A stretch of DNA of 64,000 nucleotides from Trichodelitschia bisporula. Lineage: Eukaryota; Ascomycota; Dothideomycetes; Phaeotrichales; Phaeotrichaceae. Numbering within the stretch: the stretch's first letter is position 1; each line of letters starts with the position of its first letter. The stretch covers positions 439,761 to 503,760 of the forward strand of contig ML996697.1 of NCBI GenBank assembly GCA_010356995.1, given 5' to 3'. Below the pieces are notes generated by a model. That model was not told the origin of the DNA and ran no database searches. It worked only from the letters and a program-made list of their open reading frames with translations. Positions 44,595-56,458 of this stretch are shown one piece after another. The position numbers and the translations under genes were made by a program.

Positions 44595-46215
44595 TGATGA
44601 ACATTCCGTACAGCAGGTTCGGGCGCAGATAGACTCGGTTTCTCGTACCCGTGTCCCGCCAGCATTCCCTTGCCGTCAATTCCGTACAACTATCATCGAC
44701 TCCCTCCTAGCTACCGAACCGCCGAGCCGCCCCTTCCCGCATCACACAACTCTCTCGATTTTCGCTACTCGCATGCACACGAGGCATTGAATTGTTTTTC
44801 TCTCGCTCAACGCCGGAATCCCAAACATTGACACGATAAACATAGGCTCCTCCTCACATTCAATGCTCTCGACCAGATGACCAAGACCCGCGCTCCTCAT
44901 CCGATGCCGAACCCGCTCCCTCCGACTCTGAACAAGAACTAATCCTAGGTGCATCTCACCAACATACCCCTTTGTCTCGAGGCTCTGTCTTGACCTGTGC
45001 TCGATGGTACCTTGGGAGACTTGTGGTATGGACGTGGAAGAGCGTTGTGCCAGGACTGGGAGTAGTAGTGTGTGCTTGGTAGAATTGTGGTTTCCTGTTT
45101 CTTTTGTCTACCTCTTTCGCCGCGGACACTTATCACTAAGGGGCTCTCGTCTTGCGGGTGGTGTTGAGGGTGGAGAGTTAGGATGTGGATGGATCTTTAG
45201 GGGAGATTTGCGAGGCGACGGAAGTGTGTAGTCATACGCATTTTTCTGACCCTTCACTTCCTTCTGGTATCCTTCTCTTCCGCTCTTCTTCTTCTGCACG
45301 TATGACCCAGAGCATGAGAACCGGCTGTTATGCGGTGGAGGTGGAGTTGTCTGAGAAAGAGAATGGAGAAATGGGTGTTGCACTTCGTCTTTGTGTGTGC
45401 AAGCTATCTCTATGTGCGAAGTGGGACATGTACGGAAGGTTGTCAGTGGGTGTGGTGGGTACGGGTTTCTGCATTCGTTCTCGAGCCCGCTCTCTCCCTA
45501 CCCTGCCATCCCTCCTTCATCCGATATGGCCTTCCCTCTTACCCCATGCTGCTTCTAGTCTTGTCATTTCCCAACTTCTAGCTGCGTGTGGTTAGGGGCT
45601 TTTGTGTGTGTGTGTGCTGTGTATGTTTGTATGTGTAGTGGGGGTGCTCACTTCAGGTCGCGGCTGTGCATGCGGTGGGCTAGCTAGTGGTGTGTCGATT
45701 ATGGCTTATATGTTACTGACGGCTGGGGATTACGATACAACATGCGGGATGTTGAAATGTGGGAGTACCTTTTTCTTGTTCTCTCACGACACAACGGGGA
45801 CATTAGGGTTAACGTGGAAACCGAGCATATTGTGGGAGTAGGAGGTACTGGCTTAGGAGTAGGCCAGGTGGTGCTCACGGCTATGGGGAAGCTGTGTGGT
45901 TTCATTCTCTTGATGACGCTTTGTTTTAGGGGCAGACATGTGTGCCCAACGGTTGTTTCTTTTTGCTGGTCTTGCGAATTCTATTGTTTGCGTGCGTGAT
46001 GGTCCCTGGCTGTGTATGTGATGCTGTGATACTCGGTCTTCTGGAGCGGATATCGACCCAACGCCCTTCTCTAAACTCGATGTCCACCCCTAATCCAATC
46101 TTACTCCCTCATCAATCCGCCCATGGCATCAGACACCCTTCCATCAGACATCCTTCCTTCCACCGCACCCCCTGACCGCCACCCAGACCCCCACATCCGT
46201 TAAGCGCTCCCCTCC
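44595..46215. other. Convergent intergenic, GLC7 / Ser-His-rich gene
   Basis: 1.6 kb of 3' flanks. It includes GT-rich stretches (for example around 45600) and featureless frames (45185-45595 +, 45602-45841 +). No gene or clear repeat. Confidence 0.6.
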
Positions 46216-47568
46216 TCACCCGCCCCCCCTCCCACTCCCCGGATTCCCCACCTCCATCTTCCGCCCCCTCTCCTCCCCTTCCCCCGCTGGCCGCTGCACC
46301 TCCCCCGTCGGCCTCTGCACCAAAATCTTCGGCACCTCGCCCTGATTTCCACCCCCCACGACTCCTCCCCCAATCACCACCCCCCCCGGCTTCCTCCACT
46401 CCTGCTCCGCCCTCTCGCGCTTCACCACCAACGGCTCCAGCAAACACCCCAATATCGGAATTCGCGCCAAATTCCCCAACCATCCCGTCGGGCGCAGCGG
46501 CGGCGCGTAAACATCGGTCCGCGGGAACGACGCATGGTCCGGGAGCCCCGGCCGGATGGACGGTGGTCGGCTAGACGCATGCCGGCTGGATCGAGACGTG
46601 TACGAGCCGGGCGCGGCGACGGGAGTGGGGCCGGCCGTGGTGCAGCCCGCGGTGGAACCCGCGGTGGAGGCGGCGGAGGAGAGACCCCCTCCGGAGGCGG
46701 ACGTGGCGCCGGCAGCGCCGATGCCGTCAAAAGGCGCGGGCCCGAGGACGGAAGCGCCGCTCCACATGGTGGGCATGGGGAGGCTTCCTTGTTTATCCAT
46801 GTAGGTTTTGACGTAGGCGTCGCGGCGGGCGAGGTGCTCCTGGTGGGCCTTGATTTCGTGGGGGGTGAGGTTTTCGCGGGTGCAGCGGGAGCAGCGGGAG
46901 GAGCAGGTGGGTGTGCGGGAGGAGGTGGAGCTGCGGGAGGCGGTTGATGCGGCGGAGGGGGCGCGGGAGTGGCGGGAGGAATGGGAGTGGGAGCGGTGGG
47001 AGTGGGATTGGGGGTGGGAGCGGTGGGAGTGAGGTCGGGACGAATGAGAGCGGGACGAGTGGGAGTGGGACGAGTGAGGACGGGGGTGGGGCGAGTGAGG
47101 TCGGGACGAATGAGATCGGGAGTGAGAGCGGTGGGAGTGGGACGAGTGAGGTCGGGAGTGAGATCGGGGAGAGTGAGGGCGGGAGGAGTGAGATCGGGAG
47201 TAAGATTGGGAGGAGTGAGGGCGAGAGGAGTGGGAGCGTGAGGAGCGGGAGCGGCTGGCGGATGTTGCTCGCGAGCCTGAGCGGGAGGAAAAGTGGCCGG
47301 TGGATCTTGGTCGTGTGCGTGAGAGGGAGGAAAGAGAACGGCTGATAGAATCCGCTCGTGTTCCTGGGAATCCCGGGGAGAGGTGGACGTGTTGGTTGGG
47401 GGCGAGGAGGTCCAGTTTTGGGTCTGTTGGGGGTAGAACTTGGTAATAATGGTGTGGAGGCACGGCAGGGTTTCGTAGCGCTCGTAGGGGATAGAGATTC
47501 AAGCGTGGATAGAGAGACAGGTGTCGTCGCGGGATGTCGTATGCCTTGGATGCGGGAACGGGGAACAT
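46216..47568 (-). CDS. Ser/His/Arg-rich low-complexity protein
   Basis: A single open frame of 450 codons from the ATG at 47568-47566 to the TGA at 46216. The N-terminus (FPVPASKAYDIPRRHLSLYP, then PPHHYYQVLPPTDPKLDLLA) is non-repetitive and looks conserved. Residues ~105-207 are a dense array of Ser-His, Arg-Ser-His and Arg-Pro-His-Ser units. Then comes SSRCSRCTRENLTPHEIKAHQEH with a CSRC pair, a Gly/Ala/Ser stretch, and a second ordered-looking patch, TGWLGNLARIPILGCLLEPL, before a Gly-rich end. No intron is needed and I recognise no family. The mixture of ordered ends and a repetitive core suggests a real protein of the RNA- or scaffold-associated kind; its function is unknown. Confidence 0.55.
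   Translation of the reverse strand: MFPVPASKAYDIPRRHLSLYPRLNLYPLRALRNPAVPPHHYYQVLPPTDPKLDLLAPNQHVHLSPGFPGTRADSISRSLSSLSRTRPRSTGHFSSRSGSRATSASRSRSSRSHSSRPHSSQSYSRSHSSRPHSPRSHSRPHSSHSHRSHSRSHSSRPHSPHPRPHSSHSHSSRSHSSRPHSHRSHPQSHSHRSHSHSSRHSRAPSAASTASRSSTSSRTPTCSSRCSRCTRENLTPHEIKAHQEHLARRDAYVKTYMDKQGSLPMPTMWSGASVLGPAPFDGIGAAGATSASGGGLSSAASTAGSTAGCTTAGPTPVAAPGSYTSRSSRHASSRPPSIRPGLPDHASFPRTDVYAPPLRPTGWLGNLARIPILGCLLEPLVVKRERAEQEWRKPGGVVIGGGVVGGGNQGEVPKILVQRPTGEVQRPAGEGEERGRKMEVGNPGSGRGGG
46940..47250. repeat. GA-rich short tandem repeats coding Ser-His-Arg
   Basis: On the plus strand this is a purine-rich tract of units such as GGGAGTGGGACGAGTGAG, with unit length mostly a multiple of three or six. 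It encodes the Ser/His/Arg array on the minus strand. Confidence 0.7.
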
Positions 47569-47860
47569 AGGAGTGTGGTAGTGGTTATGGATGCGTGGGT
47601 TGGATTTGTTTGATGTTGTTTTGGTTGTTGGAGGCGTCTCTGGGAATATGGTGAGAAAGTGCGGTTAATGACGGAGGTAGGTCTGCCCTGCGGGGTGCCT
47701 GCTCCATGGAAAAGTTGACGGGTGCCTCTTTCCATGTCAATCTACATGAACGCAGGTTCAACATGTACAGGGATATCATAGCCTTTAACATTTTGACGAT
47801 AGTGGTCCAATCGCGCTATATTACACGCCGCAGCCGTTCGCCATCCGGTCTATGTACATT

Positions 47861-48630
47861 TTACTTCAGCGCAGCCTGAAGGCTCTCAAGCACCTGTCCA
47901 CGTTAGCTGCATGTTCTGCGACTGCTGGCACTGCCGTACCTCAAGCTCGATCTTGGCCTCCGCAATGTCCTGCTCACTGCCGCTGCCGTTCGCAACCTTC
48001 TGGGCCTCGGCAATCTGGTTCCGGACCGCCTCAGCGCTGAAGTCCTCGAGCGGGTAGCCTTCGACCTGCGCCTGATTAGAATCAGATCGCAGAAGTCCAA
48101 TTATGCACCTACGGCGTTGATGCTCAGCTGCGAGCCGGGCTGCACGACGGCAAACCCGCCAGACACTATCCGCGTCAGCTAATTCCCCCTCCTCGTGTCG
48201 CAGACCACTCACGGAAAAACTGCTTCGTGGTGCCCGCCTCCTCGATGATCTCCACGACGCCGGGCTTCAGCTGCTCAATCGACGGCACGTGGTTGGCGAG
48301 CACACCCATCTCACCCGTCTCGGCGGGGAGGTTGACCTGGATACTGTATCCATCAGCATTACGCCTTGTTTCCACCTAACCGGACGATTTGCACGTACAC
48401 CTCGGAGCTCTTGTAGATAGCCTGCACGCGCGCACCGTCAGCAACAGCTCAATTGCTCTCCATTCCACCCCTTCATCCATTGTACGCACCTGGTGAGGCA
48501 GCGACAGGCTCAGCTGCAGCTTATCCGAGGCGACGTCGGCGTAGCCGCGGCGGAGCATCAGCGGCGCGGGCGCGCGGAAGGCCGTCGGGCGCACCTTCAG
48601 GGCCGACCGGGCGATGCGGATTGCGCTCAT
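47861..48630 (-). CDS. ATP16: Mitochondrial F1 ATP synthase subunit delta
   Basis: Six exons: 48630-48490, 48421-48399, 48343-48213, 48165-48113, 48065-47940 and 47893-47861, giving 168 residues. The subunit sits in the central stalk of F1 with gamma and epsilon and links the c-ring to the catalytic head in the mitochondrial matrix. An Arg-rich presequence (RIARSALKVRPTAFRAPAP, LMLRRGYA) precedes the mature start. The beta-sandwich follows: KLQLSLSLPHQAIYKSSEV, QVNLPAETGEMGVLANHVPS and IEQLKPGVVEIIEE, then SGGFAVVQPGSQLSINAVEG and the helical pair ending VLESLQAALK. Exon 2 is a 23-nt micro-exon. Its donor GTACGT and an ATACAG acceptor restore the conserved EVIQVNLPAE. Confidence 0.95.
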
Positions 48631-49062
48631 GGTATCGCGGTTCGGGTGGTTGAGGGAGAGGGGATGGCTCAATTGAGAGGGGAAGGGTCGAGGTCGTTGT
48701 TGGCGGAGTTTTGCGAGGTTCCACGATTGGGTTCCGGATCCCGGCGTGCGAGTCACGTGACTTTGCGGCCTGCAGGTTGGGACAGCAGTCGACCAAGGCA
48801 AGGAAAGTCAAGAGTGAGGTTTTGACTTGTCTGATTTATTTTACGAAGCTAACTTCATTGCAGAGAGTTCTGCGGATATCATACAATTTCAGCAGAGCTT
48901 GGCCTCAACTCCAACACAGGCCAGCTGGTGAACAGGATCTCAACGTCCCCTCATTACAACGCGGACATGATCGAAGCAAGCAAATAAAATCTTCCGAGTC
49001 CTCTTGGACTCGTCGATTAAAAGGATATCTCGCCAAAAATTCCATCTTGGTCTAGACGGCAA
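48631..49062. other. Intergenic, ATP16 promoter side
   Basis: 430 bp between two minus-strand genes: the ATP16 promoter and the 3' flank of the MARVEL gene. The open frame on the plus strand here has no features. Confidence 0.6.
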
Positions 49063-49859
49063 CTACAATGCCCCAATGTTGGCCTCCTGCGCCCTCGGTG
49101 ATAATTCCATAAACGGCGTCGGTGCCGCAGTCTTCTGATACACTTGTGCAGGTGTCTTGACCGTTGCCGGCCTGTACAGCGCGGATCCAGCTGCGACGGT
49201 TGTTCGTCTTCTCCAAGAGCCGTTGTAAGTGTATGGTGCGCGAACGAGATGCATGCGGTAGAAATGTACCGCGAAGACGATGAGAGAAGCGATGAAAAGA
49301 ACGCTAGTCCCATTAGCGCCGCTTTGTTGGACTGACGAAGACCTACAAACTTGTGGCTCCCATTACCGCTGCCGCCCCCATGACATCGCGATACGTCTCC
49401 CAGTGCTCCGGCGGTGGGGGCAGGTTGGTTCGTTTCCTGGTGCAGAATGTCTGTCCGAACACGGTTGGGCAGCTCCGCGTGTTTCTAATGGTATATGCCG
49501 TCACCCATGAAGCCAGATTGGACCAGCATGCGAGCCAGGCAACAACAATGATGCATTCTAGAACGAGGATTACGATGCGGTTGTAAATTTTCGGCAATAT
49601 GAGTCTGGCGATGAGGTAGTAGGTACAGGCGGAAAGCGAAATCACAGACTGAGACGTCAGTCAAGCTGGCAAGAAGGGCCGAACGACATACCACGAAAAT
49701 GGAGTAACCCAAGCCTTCGAAATAGTGAAGCCAAAAGAGACTGTAGATGCAGCAGCCGAGGACGCCGAAAGCCAGCGCATTCTGGAGGAAACGAAGTGCA
49801 ATGAAATAACCGGGTATAGATGGAATGTGGTCATCTCGTGAGAGACCCACTTGATTCAT
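49063..49859 (-). CDS. MARVEL-like four-helix membrane protein
   Basis: Exons 49859-49692, 49648-49347 and 49303-49063 give 236 residues; both introns (43 nt each) join in phase. Four membrane segments are evident: about 20-44 (YFIALRFLQNALAFGVLG), 50-72 (YSIFVSVISLSACTYYLIA), 79-105 (RIVILVLECIIVVAWLACW) and 148-172 (AAVMGATSFVLFIASLIVF). The loop between segments three and four carries cysteines and TYRDVMGAAA. This layout matches fungal MARVEL-domain proteins, which sit in the plasma membrane or trafficking vesicles. The C-terminal tail (YTYNGSW, ending ANIGAL) faces the cytosol if the topology is standard. Its exact role is unknown. Confidence 0.85.
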
Positions 49860-51270
49860 TGCCAGCCGTGTAGAAGAGATGGGATCACGAAACGCCAGAG
49901 GACTGCCGCGACCTGAGCATCACTGTGGAGAAGGTCAAATGTGCAACACGCGAGAGCCATCAGCAAGCCCCGTGCCTGGTATATGTACGGGGCTGGCAAC
50001 CTCCACACGGCAGGTCCCGACTTATTCTCCGCCCAATGGCACACAGAGATTTAAATTTTAGTCCATGGCGTTCCTGAATCACCGTTGTACGGACGGAGCC
50101 ATATCTCATAGGGCCATACCCTTGGCATTCATGCACCCTCCATCTGCTCGTTAGCTTAGGACTGCGACGGTGAGACGACACTGGGTGGTACGACTGCAGC
50201 TGAACCCGTAGCCTTGCTGCACCGCGTCGACGCTTGTGTCCTTGGAAGGTTTGGCAAGTCCTTGCGATCCAGGTTCTTCGCTTTCGCGTGGTTTCCGCCC
50301 AGAGCAGCCTTCGACGCCCTGCGAAGCATCGAGCCACAGGAAACTCACTCTTTTCGCTTGGAGAGATTGTCGTCGCGCCTAAGCGCGCAGAATGGCTTGG
50401 GAAGTCTAGGCTGCATAAGGGGGTGAGCGACCGAGAAGGTCAACATGAGAGTTTTGTGCGGACAAATCACCGCTTTTATGTACCCATGAAGGAAATGGCG
50501 GGGATGGAGGAGGTTAGCATTCCGAAGCCGTGATTGGTGAGCCGTGTCGCGGCTAACGCAGCCCACCCGCCCCTGAGAAGGGCAGTTGGTCCGATGCTTG
50601 AAGGACAGAGGTCGCTCATCAAAAGGTCGACGTAGCCTGGATCCGGCTATCGGAACGTGTGTCAAGGTTCAGCAGGGCAGGATTACGCGTTGTTGTTTTC
50701 TTCTTCGCCGGGTCGTGTTGTGCAGACGTCAGGGTATTCGCAAGCCCAGAGCCAAGTTGTTGGGCTATCAATTCTTTGATGAGCTGCTCGACGCCATCGA
50801 GCTAAGGAGACACAGGCATTGAGAATGAGGCTTTATTTTACATCCCTAGATGTGGGCTGCAAGGCTGAAGCTGATATCGGCCTTGCGTGACCTGTGTGGA
50901 TTCCAAATGGTGGGGGAAAGTGACCGCACAACTGCTCTCGGAAGCGACCCTGTGGAGTAGACTGATGTCAGTGATACGTACTTGGAGTGGGAGTTCGCTT
51001 CGGAAGAGATCCTTCCTCCATCGAAACCATTGAAGTAAGAGCAACACGGGAAGTTGTTCCCTTTCATCTCATTCCTTGAAGACGTTGTTTTTGAGCATGT
51101 TCCTGTGGCGTCCTATCCCCGGCCCGTGCAGATCATTGTTGCCACTCCGAAATGGTCCGAGCTGTTCGCGTATCGATTGGCGCCCTTGTGCCCGGGCCGT
51201 CAGCGCAAAGCTTGGGCTTCACGAACGCCACTTTCAGACATCATCGTGTTCCTCGAAGCAATCAACTGTG
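49860..51270. other. Divergent intergenic, MARVEL gene / PHO13
   Basis: 1.4 kb that should hold both promoters. The frames at 50345-50665 (-), 50586-50822 (+) and 51054-51329 (+) are featureless; the last overlaps PHO13 in another frame. Confidence 0.55.
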
Positions 51271-52368
51271 ATGTCACAACCCAAGTACCTCACTGGCGAC
51301 AAAGCTGGTATCGAAGAGTTTCTCGATAAGTTCGATGTAAGGGACTCGCGCCTTCTTATCGGCAGCCGCTAAATTCCAAGGTCTTCCTCTTCGACTGCGA
51401 TGGTAGGTTGAGCCGCACTCAACTCGAATGAGGACCTGAGCCAAATAAGAATAGGCGTTTTGTGGTCCGGGGATGCCATCTTTCCCGGAACCGTGGAAAC
51501 CCTTGAAATGCTGAGGAGCAAGGGTGAGTTCACACGGTAATTGATGAAACGCCACTCAAGACCATGAAGGCAAGCGGCTCGTGTTTGTCACCAACAACAG
51601 CACCAAGTCCCGTGCCGACTACCGCAAGAAGTTCCTTGGCTATGGCATCCCGTGTGAAACAGTATGTCTGGCTGGAGAGGTCTGAAACGAGGCTCATGAC
51701 AGTAGGAAGAAGTGTTCTGCTCGTCGTATAGCGCTGCCGTGTATCTTTCTCGTATTGTCAAGCTCCCAGCGCCAAAGAACAAGGTCTACGTTCTAGGCGA
51801 GTCTGGGATCGAGAGCGAACTCGCCGCAGAGGGCGTCCCGTACATCGGCGGGACGGATCCAGCGCTCCGCCGCGACATGACCCCCGAGGACTTCAAAACC
51901 ATAGCCGATGGCTCCGCCCTGGACCCCGACGTCGGCTGCGTCCTTATCGGGCTTGATTTCCACATCAATTACCTGAAAATGGCTCTGGCCTTTGCATATC
52001 TCCGGCGCGGAGCTCTCTTCCTGGCCACCAACACCGACAGCACGCTCCCCCAGGCCAATTCCTTTTTTCCCGGAGCCGGTTCTGTTGGTGCTGGCGTTGT
52101 TAAGGCGCATGGGAAGGATCCTCTGTCGCTTGGAAAGCCGAGCCAGGCGATGATGGACGCCGTTGAGGGCAAGTTCCAATTCGACCGCAGCCGAGCGTGT
52201 ATGATCGGCGATCGTCTGAATACTGATATCCAGTTCGGGATCGAAGGCAGGTTGGGCGGCACACTCATGGTGCTGACTGGCGTCTCGACGAAGGAGGAGA
52301 TCCTCGGCGAGGGCAAGGCGACTGTTCCCGCTGCCTATGTGGACACTTTGAGCGACTTGCTGGGCTAG
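51271..52368 (+). CDS. PHO13: HAD phosphatase: 4-nitrophenylphosphatase / PGP
   Basis: Five exons: 51271-51336, 51381-51402, 51455-51523, 51570-51661 and 51706-52368, giving 303 residues. Enzymes of this family (yeast Pho13, mammalian PGP) remove phosphate from 2-phosphoglycolate and related damaged metabolites in the cytosol. HAD motif I is VFLFDCDGVLW with nucleophile D27 and D29. Motif II is FVTNNSTKSR. The C2 cap spans about 85-215 (VLGESGIESELAAEGVPYIG). The motif III lysine is K227 (LGKPS), and motif IV is MIGDRLNTDI with D252 and D257. Exon 2 is a 22-nt micro-exon that supplies both catalytic aspartates. Length is normal. Confidence 0.96.
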
Positions 52369-52744
52369 CAGACGGTGGCACGGTAGCTCCGGAGAAACGG
52401 GAGTGTCTTTCAGCGCAGTTATGACGATAGACGAACTGGAATAGACTTTGCAATTGCTACGGAGCTAGTGATTTTGCAGTGCCAGAGGACCAGTAAATGC
52501 GCCTTCCAACGCTGCGTTACGGAGTCGCCTCGACGGTCGGCCAGATCTTTACTACTGATGTTCCGCGACCGAGCCTGGCCGGGAACCAGGAGGCAAATGA
52601 TACCAGCTCTATCCGGAAGCTTACGCAGGCATGGACTGAGAGGACGTCGACCCAGGTCATCACGGTCCAAAGTCATATCAGACAACCCCTTTTATTTTTG
52701 GCTGATTGAAGCCATTCCGCCGGTGGATTTCGGCCTAGAATAGT

Positions 52745-52960
52745 GCCCCAAAGGATCCAGCCGAAGCCGCGCCGGGCCGGAAAGTGACATCAGCAAGGTC
52801 TTTCAGAGGAGCGGAGTGAGTCTGGCCATCGAGACGCTGACCTTTCGCCAAGAACTCATCCGGACGAACTTCAATTTAGGCATACTTTCTGTGGAAGAAA
52901 TCGGCTCGGTCCAAAGCGTTGTGTCGACGCTCAGTTTAGGCAGTAGCATCGCTGAACTGT
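52745..52960 (+). pseudogene. Coding-like fragment without a start
   Basis: A frame open for about 70 codons with protein-like composition (SDISKVFQRSGVSLAIETLT, then EEIGSVQSVVSTLSLGSSIA) ends at a TAG near 52960. It has no ATG and no visible partner exon. It may be the last exon of an unseen gene or a remnant. No family recognised. Confidence 0.22.
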
Positions 52961-55900
52961 AGGGCTACAAAGGGCTTTTCTTCACAGGTCGCTAACCAGA
53001 TTCCGGAAGATCGTACAATGCAATGCTACCCGACGTCCAGCCCTCAATTGGGTCCACCCACCACTCTCGACGCCTTCACAGCTGCCCCCTAGCAGTACTG
53101 CATTCACTCGCGGTCCATCCCCGTAGTGAGGGAGGAGCCACACGCCCAATTTCGACGAGCAGTGAATGACGTTTCAAGGCCCCATTCCGAAAATGGCATG
53201 AACACCAGGGTGTTCAATTCGTGTCAGGAAAGCCACGAAGCATTGGAAGCTGAGAGCGAGTGTCACGCTGGGTGTCTGCTAGGCCTAATCCGCTGCAGGC
53301 ATTCCCCAGCAATCCCTCGTTGTGTACGATGTTATCCACACTGGCAATCCATGCCGAGTCTCTGCCCTTTACCGGTACACACGTGAGTTCGGCGAGACTT
53401 GCTCGGAACCCTTGTGTCGGGAGGACGACGAACATTTGGAAGGAGCCGATTTGTCTGTACAGTCATGGATATGTCAACAGTCCTTCACTCCATTGGCGTT
53501 GGGTCCCCGTGACGGCGGTGGTGATGTGTGACAATGTGCCAGCGGACAGGAAAGAGGTATGAAGGAGTGTTTAAGGCAAGCCTCGTCTTTCACAATTGCT
53601 CGACAAGGAGGGTAATGCGAGCTCATGTCAGTATGATATCGTTTGCTCTTGGTGAATGGGAATGTGAACGCAGTGATAACCAAAACGGCAAGAGCGGTTG
53701 ACTGCCAGCAGGAGCGCTTCTAAACTGCGAACAGGATGACGACCTGGCACAACTGAATGAAGCCACAAGATTCCGTCCCTCTCAAACCCAATTTGTCGAC
53801 AAGCATGACAAATCGACGGCGAGCTGAAGAGGAACGGCGTAACTATCGCGACATTCCACTCGATTCCTTCAGCAAGCTTCACTGATGGCAGACAAAGAAC
53901 AGTACCTCCCCTTCGACCCCAAACAATCCTAAAGAACGCTCCATCCAGCCCGATTGACGCCCAAATGCCGGATTGGACTGACGCACTTCGCAGTCGATGG
54001 GCATTCCGCCATCGATAGTCCGGCTGAGCAGAGGCGTACGTAGCCACTATACTCCCCCACATAGACGTCCTGAGCAGCGTTTCCTACCGTCATCCTGTCA
54101 GTCCATCAGCTCCTATTTGTGCGACCTCGCTAATCTGCCTTCTCATTCCCTACGGCGAAGATGCCTCCACCGTCTCCCCAAGCCGCCCAGCGAAGCAGGA
54201 AAGACAACCAACGCCCAACAAGAAATACTCACCTATCCAAGCCCGCTTTCAACATCAAAAAGCCCCACACGGGCTCGGAACGCAAGCAAATCGCCAGCCT
54301 AGCGATGCTGCACTATTTCTGCCATCAAGGGCGGGGCAACCACTAGTACAGGCGGCCAGGGAATATCGCGGGCGCTTAATCCATCTACACGCATTTTCGG
54401 CCGTGCACTCTATTCGCTGCCTTCGCCCGGGTATCTGAATATCCAGCCTTAGCCTCGCGCGCTCAACGGTTGTCGTGTGAGTGCGGGGCAGACATCAATA
54501 TCGCCGACCGCAGCGCAGCGCACGCGTGCACCGCCGCCCCTCCTTGCATACCATCTCCATCATTACCCATCCTTTCCCTATCATGGCAAGGCTCTTTCTT
54601 CCGTCGCACAACCACCGCATCGTCGCGTGATACAACGGACAACTCCATCCCTCTTCATGTGCCGCGGAATCAAGATTCAAGATTCTCGCCGTCGGCCTGC
54701 AAGCGAATCCCCTCGCCGTACGATCGGAGCAAGACGTGGAGGCTTACCCGGAAGGCGCCCCGCGAGCCGTGGCTGGAAGTAGACGCGGCTCGCGAGTCGG
54801 ATTCTGGAACGCGGCTAGGGCCGGGATTACAGGGTCATAGGGCCCACGCGTGCTGCTGTCAGCTTGTCATGGAGCTTGTTCCACGATATGTAGCTTGCGA
54901 CGATCATAGCCGTTGAGTTGAGTTGAGTTGAGGGGATAAGATAGGACGGTTGTTTGACTCGGAAGTCGGCGACCGTTGTTGGAGAGTGCGAATGTTTGGT
55001 TTCGTTTCGACGTTGAGGCTGTGGTACAGTTCCAGCGGTTAGGGAGCGGCATTGCTGTTGGAGGCGCCAGCGCAAGAAGTAATTGGACAGCGCGCTTAGG
55101 AACTCAGTCTTGCTGCGTGGAGGAGGCGCGGGGCCTCGGTCTGGCGCGGCTCGAACGGAAAGAAGAGCAAGGTGTCCCTCGCAACAGTGAGTGCGCCAGA
55201 GTTCTTTTCGTGGGTAGGTGGAGAGTAGGTTGGCTCGTGTCCCTGACAAGTGCCCCCCGCCTGCATTGATAGTGCATTAATGCACCCGTTTCGGTTAGAT
55301 ACTGACTCAATAGCCCCGTTTCGAGGTCTACCGTCGTCCCGCCCAGGGGCAATTTACAGCATTTAGGCCCACGGTGGCAGAGTAAATAGGGGAATGGCGG
55401 GCCGAAGAGGGGTATTTAGCGGCATGGCAGGGGGACATCGGCCGAATGAGGCAGGATGGCGGAAAAGTGCTAGGAATGGCGTTTACTTCGCGAAACGCCG
55501 ACTGGCTATTCTAGACTGACGGCGCTTTCACGCGGCGTTTTGAGGCTGTAGATGCTTTTGCTGGCGAGTCTGATTCTTACTTTGGTTCTCGCTGACGAAC
55601 GAGCAGATCGCAGCAATTGAGCTCGCATCCCATCCATCACGACTTTTCTATCGTGACATGGATCCCAGCCTCGCGGCAACCGCGCATCCGCGTCACACAG
55701 CACTCACCAGCACCAATCTTCCCCTCCACATTCAAAGTCAAAGCCTCCAACCCCGATCCCTGCGCGGCTCCCAAACCCCCCCGCTCCAACGCCCCAACCT
55801 CCCTCCAATCCTAACCCCCGCTTTACGCCCACGGCAACGCCACGGATGCGGCGCGCAGCCTTGCATCTTCAATTTCAAGATGCATGGAGGCGGAGGGCGG

Positions 55901-56452
55901 ATGCCGGTGCGCACAGGCACGATTATTCCTCCGTTCGCTTCTTTGCTTTGTCTTGCCGTTCGCTAGCGATGTCGGCGTTACAGGCCTATTTGCATTGCAT
56001 GTCACTGCTGTCCACGATCTTGAGGATCTAAGAATGTTGGTGGAGTGGGCTAAGGAATCGAGGCTTCATTGACAAGCAATTTCCAATCCCGCGCCGAGAG
56101 ACGGCCGGTCTACGGTATGCCGCCAGAGCGCCTGCTTGTTCTATCTAGAGACGTCTTAGTCTTACCCGTCTGACGACGAGCACGTCGACACTATGTCTTC
56201 GCGGTGCCGGGCTCGGCACAGGGAGCGCCCTACGGTAGCTGCGCCATTGCGCGAGCCACGAGGGCGGCACGATGCTAGCGGCGCGGGCAGGGCAGGGCAA
56301 GCTAAAGAAGAACAGGGTAGCTTTGAAGGGGTGAGGTGAGCCGGCATGGGAATATGGAGCGGGCGCCGAGGGGAGGGGGAGGGGCTGTGGACATGGAGGC
56401 TTGCAGGATCAAGGTCCCGGTGCAGCTCGCAGGGCCCGGTTCTCGGGTTACA

Positions 56453-56458
56453 TATAAG
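56453..56458 (+). promoter_or_regulatory. TATA-like element upstream of DUF3455 gene
   Basis: TATAAG sits about 270 bp before the start codon at 56725, in otherwise GC-rich sequence. Position and orientation fit a core promoter with a leader of roughly 200 nt; nothing else supports it. Confidence 0.35.
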
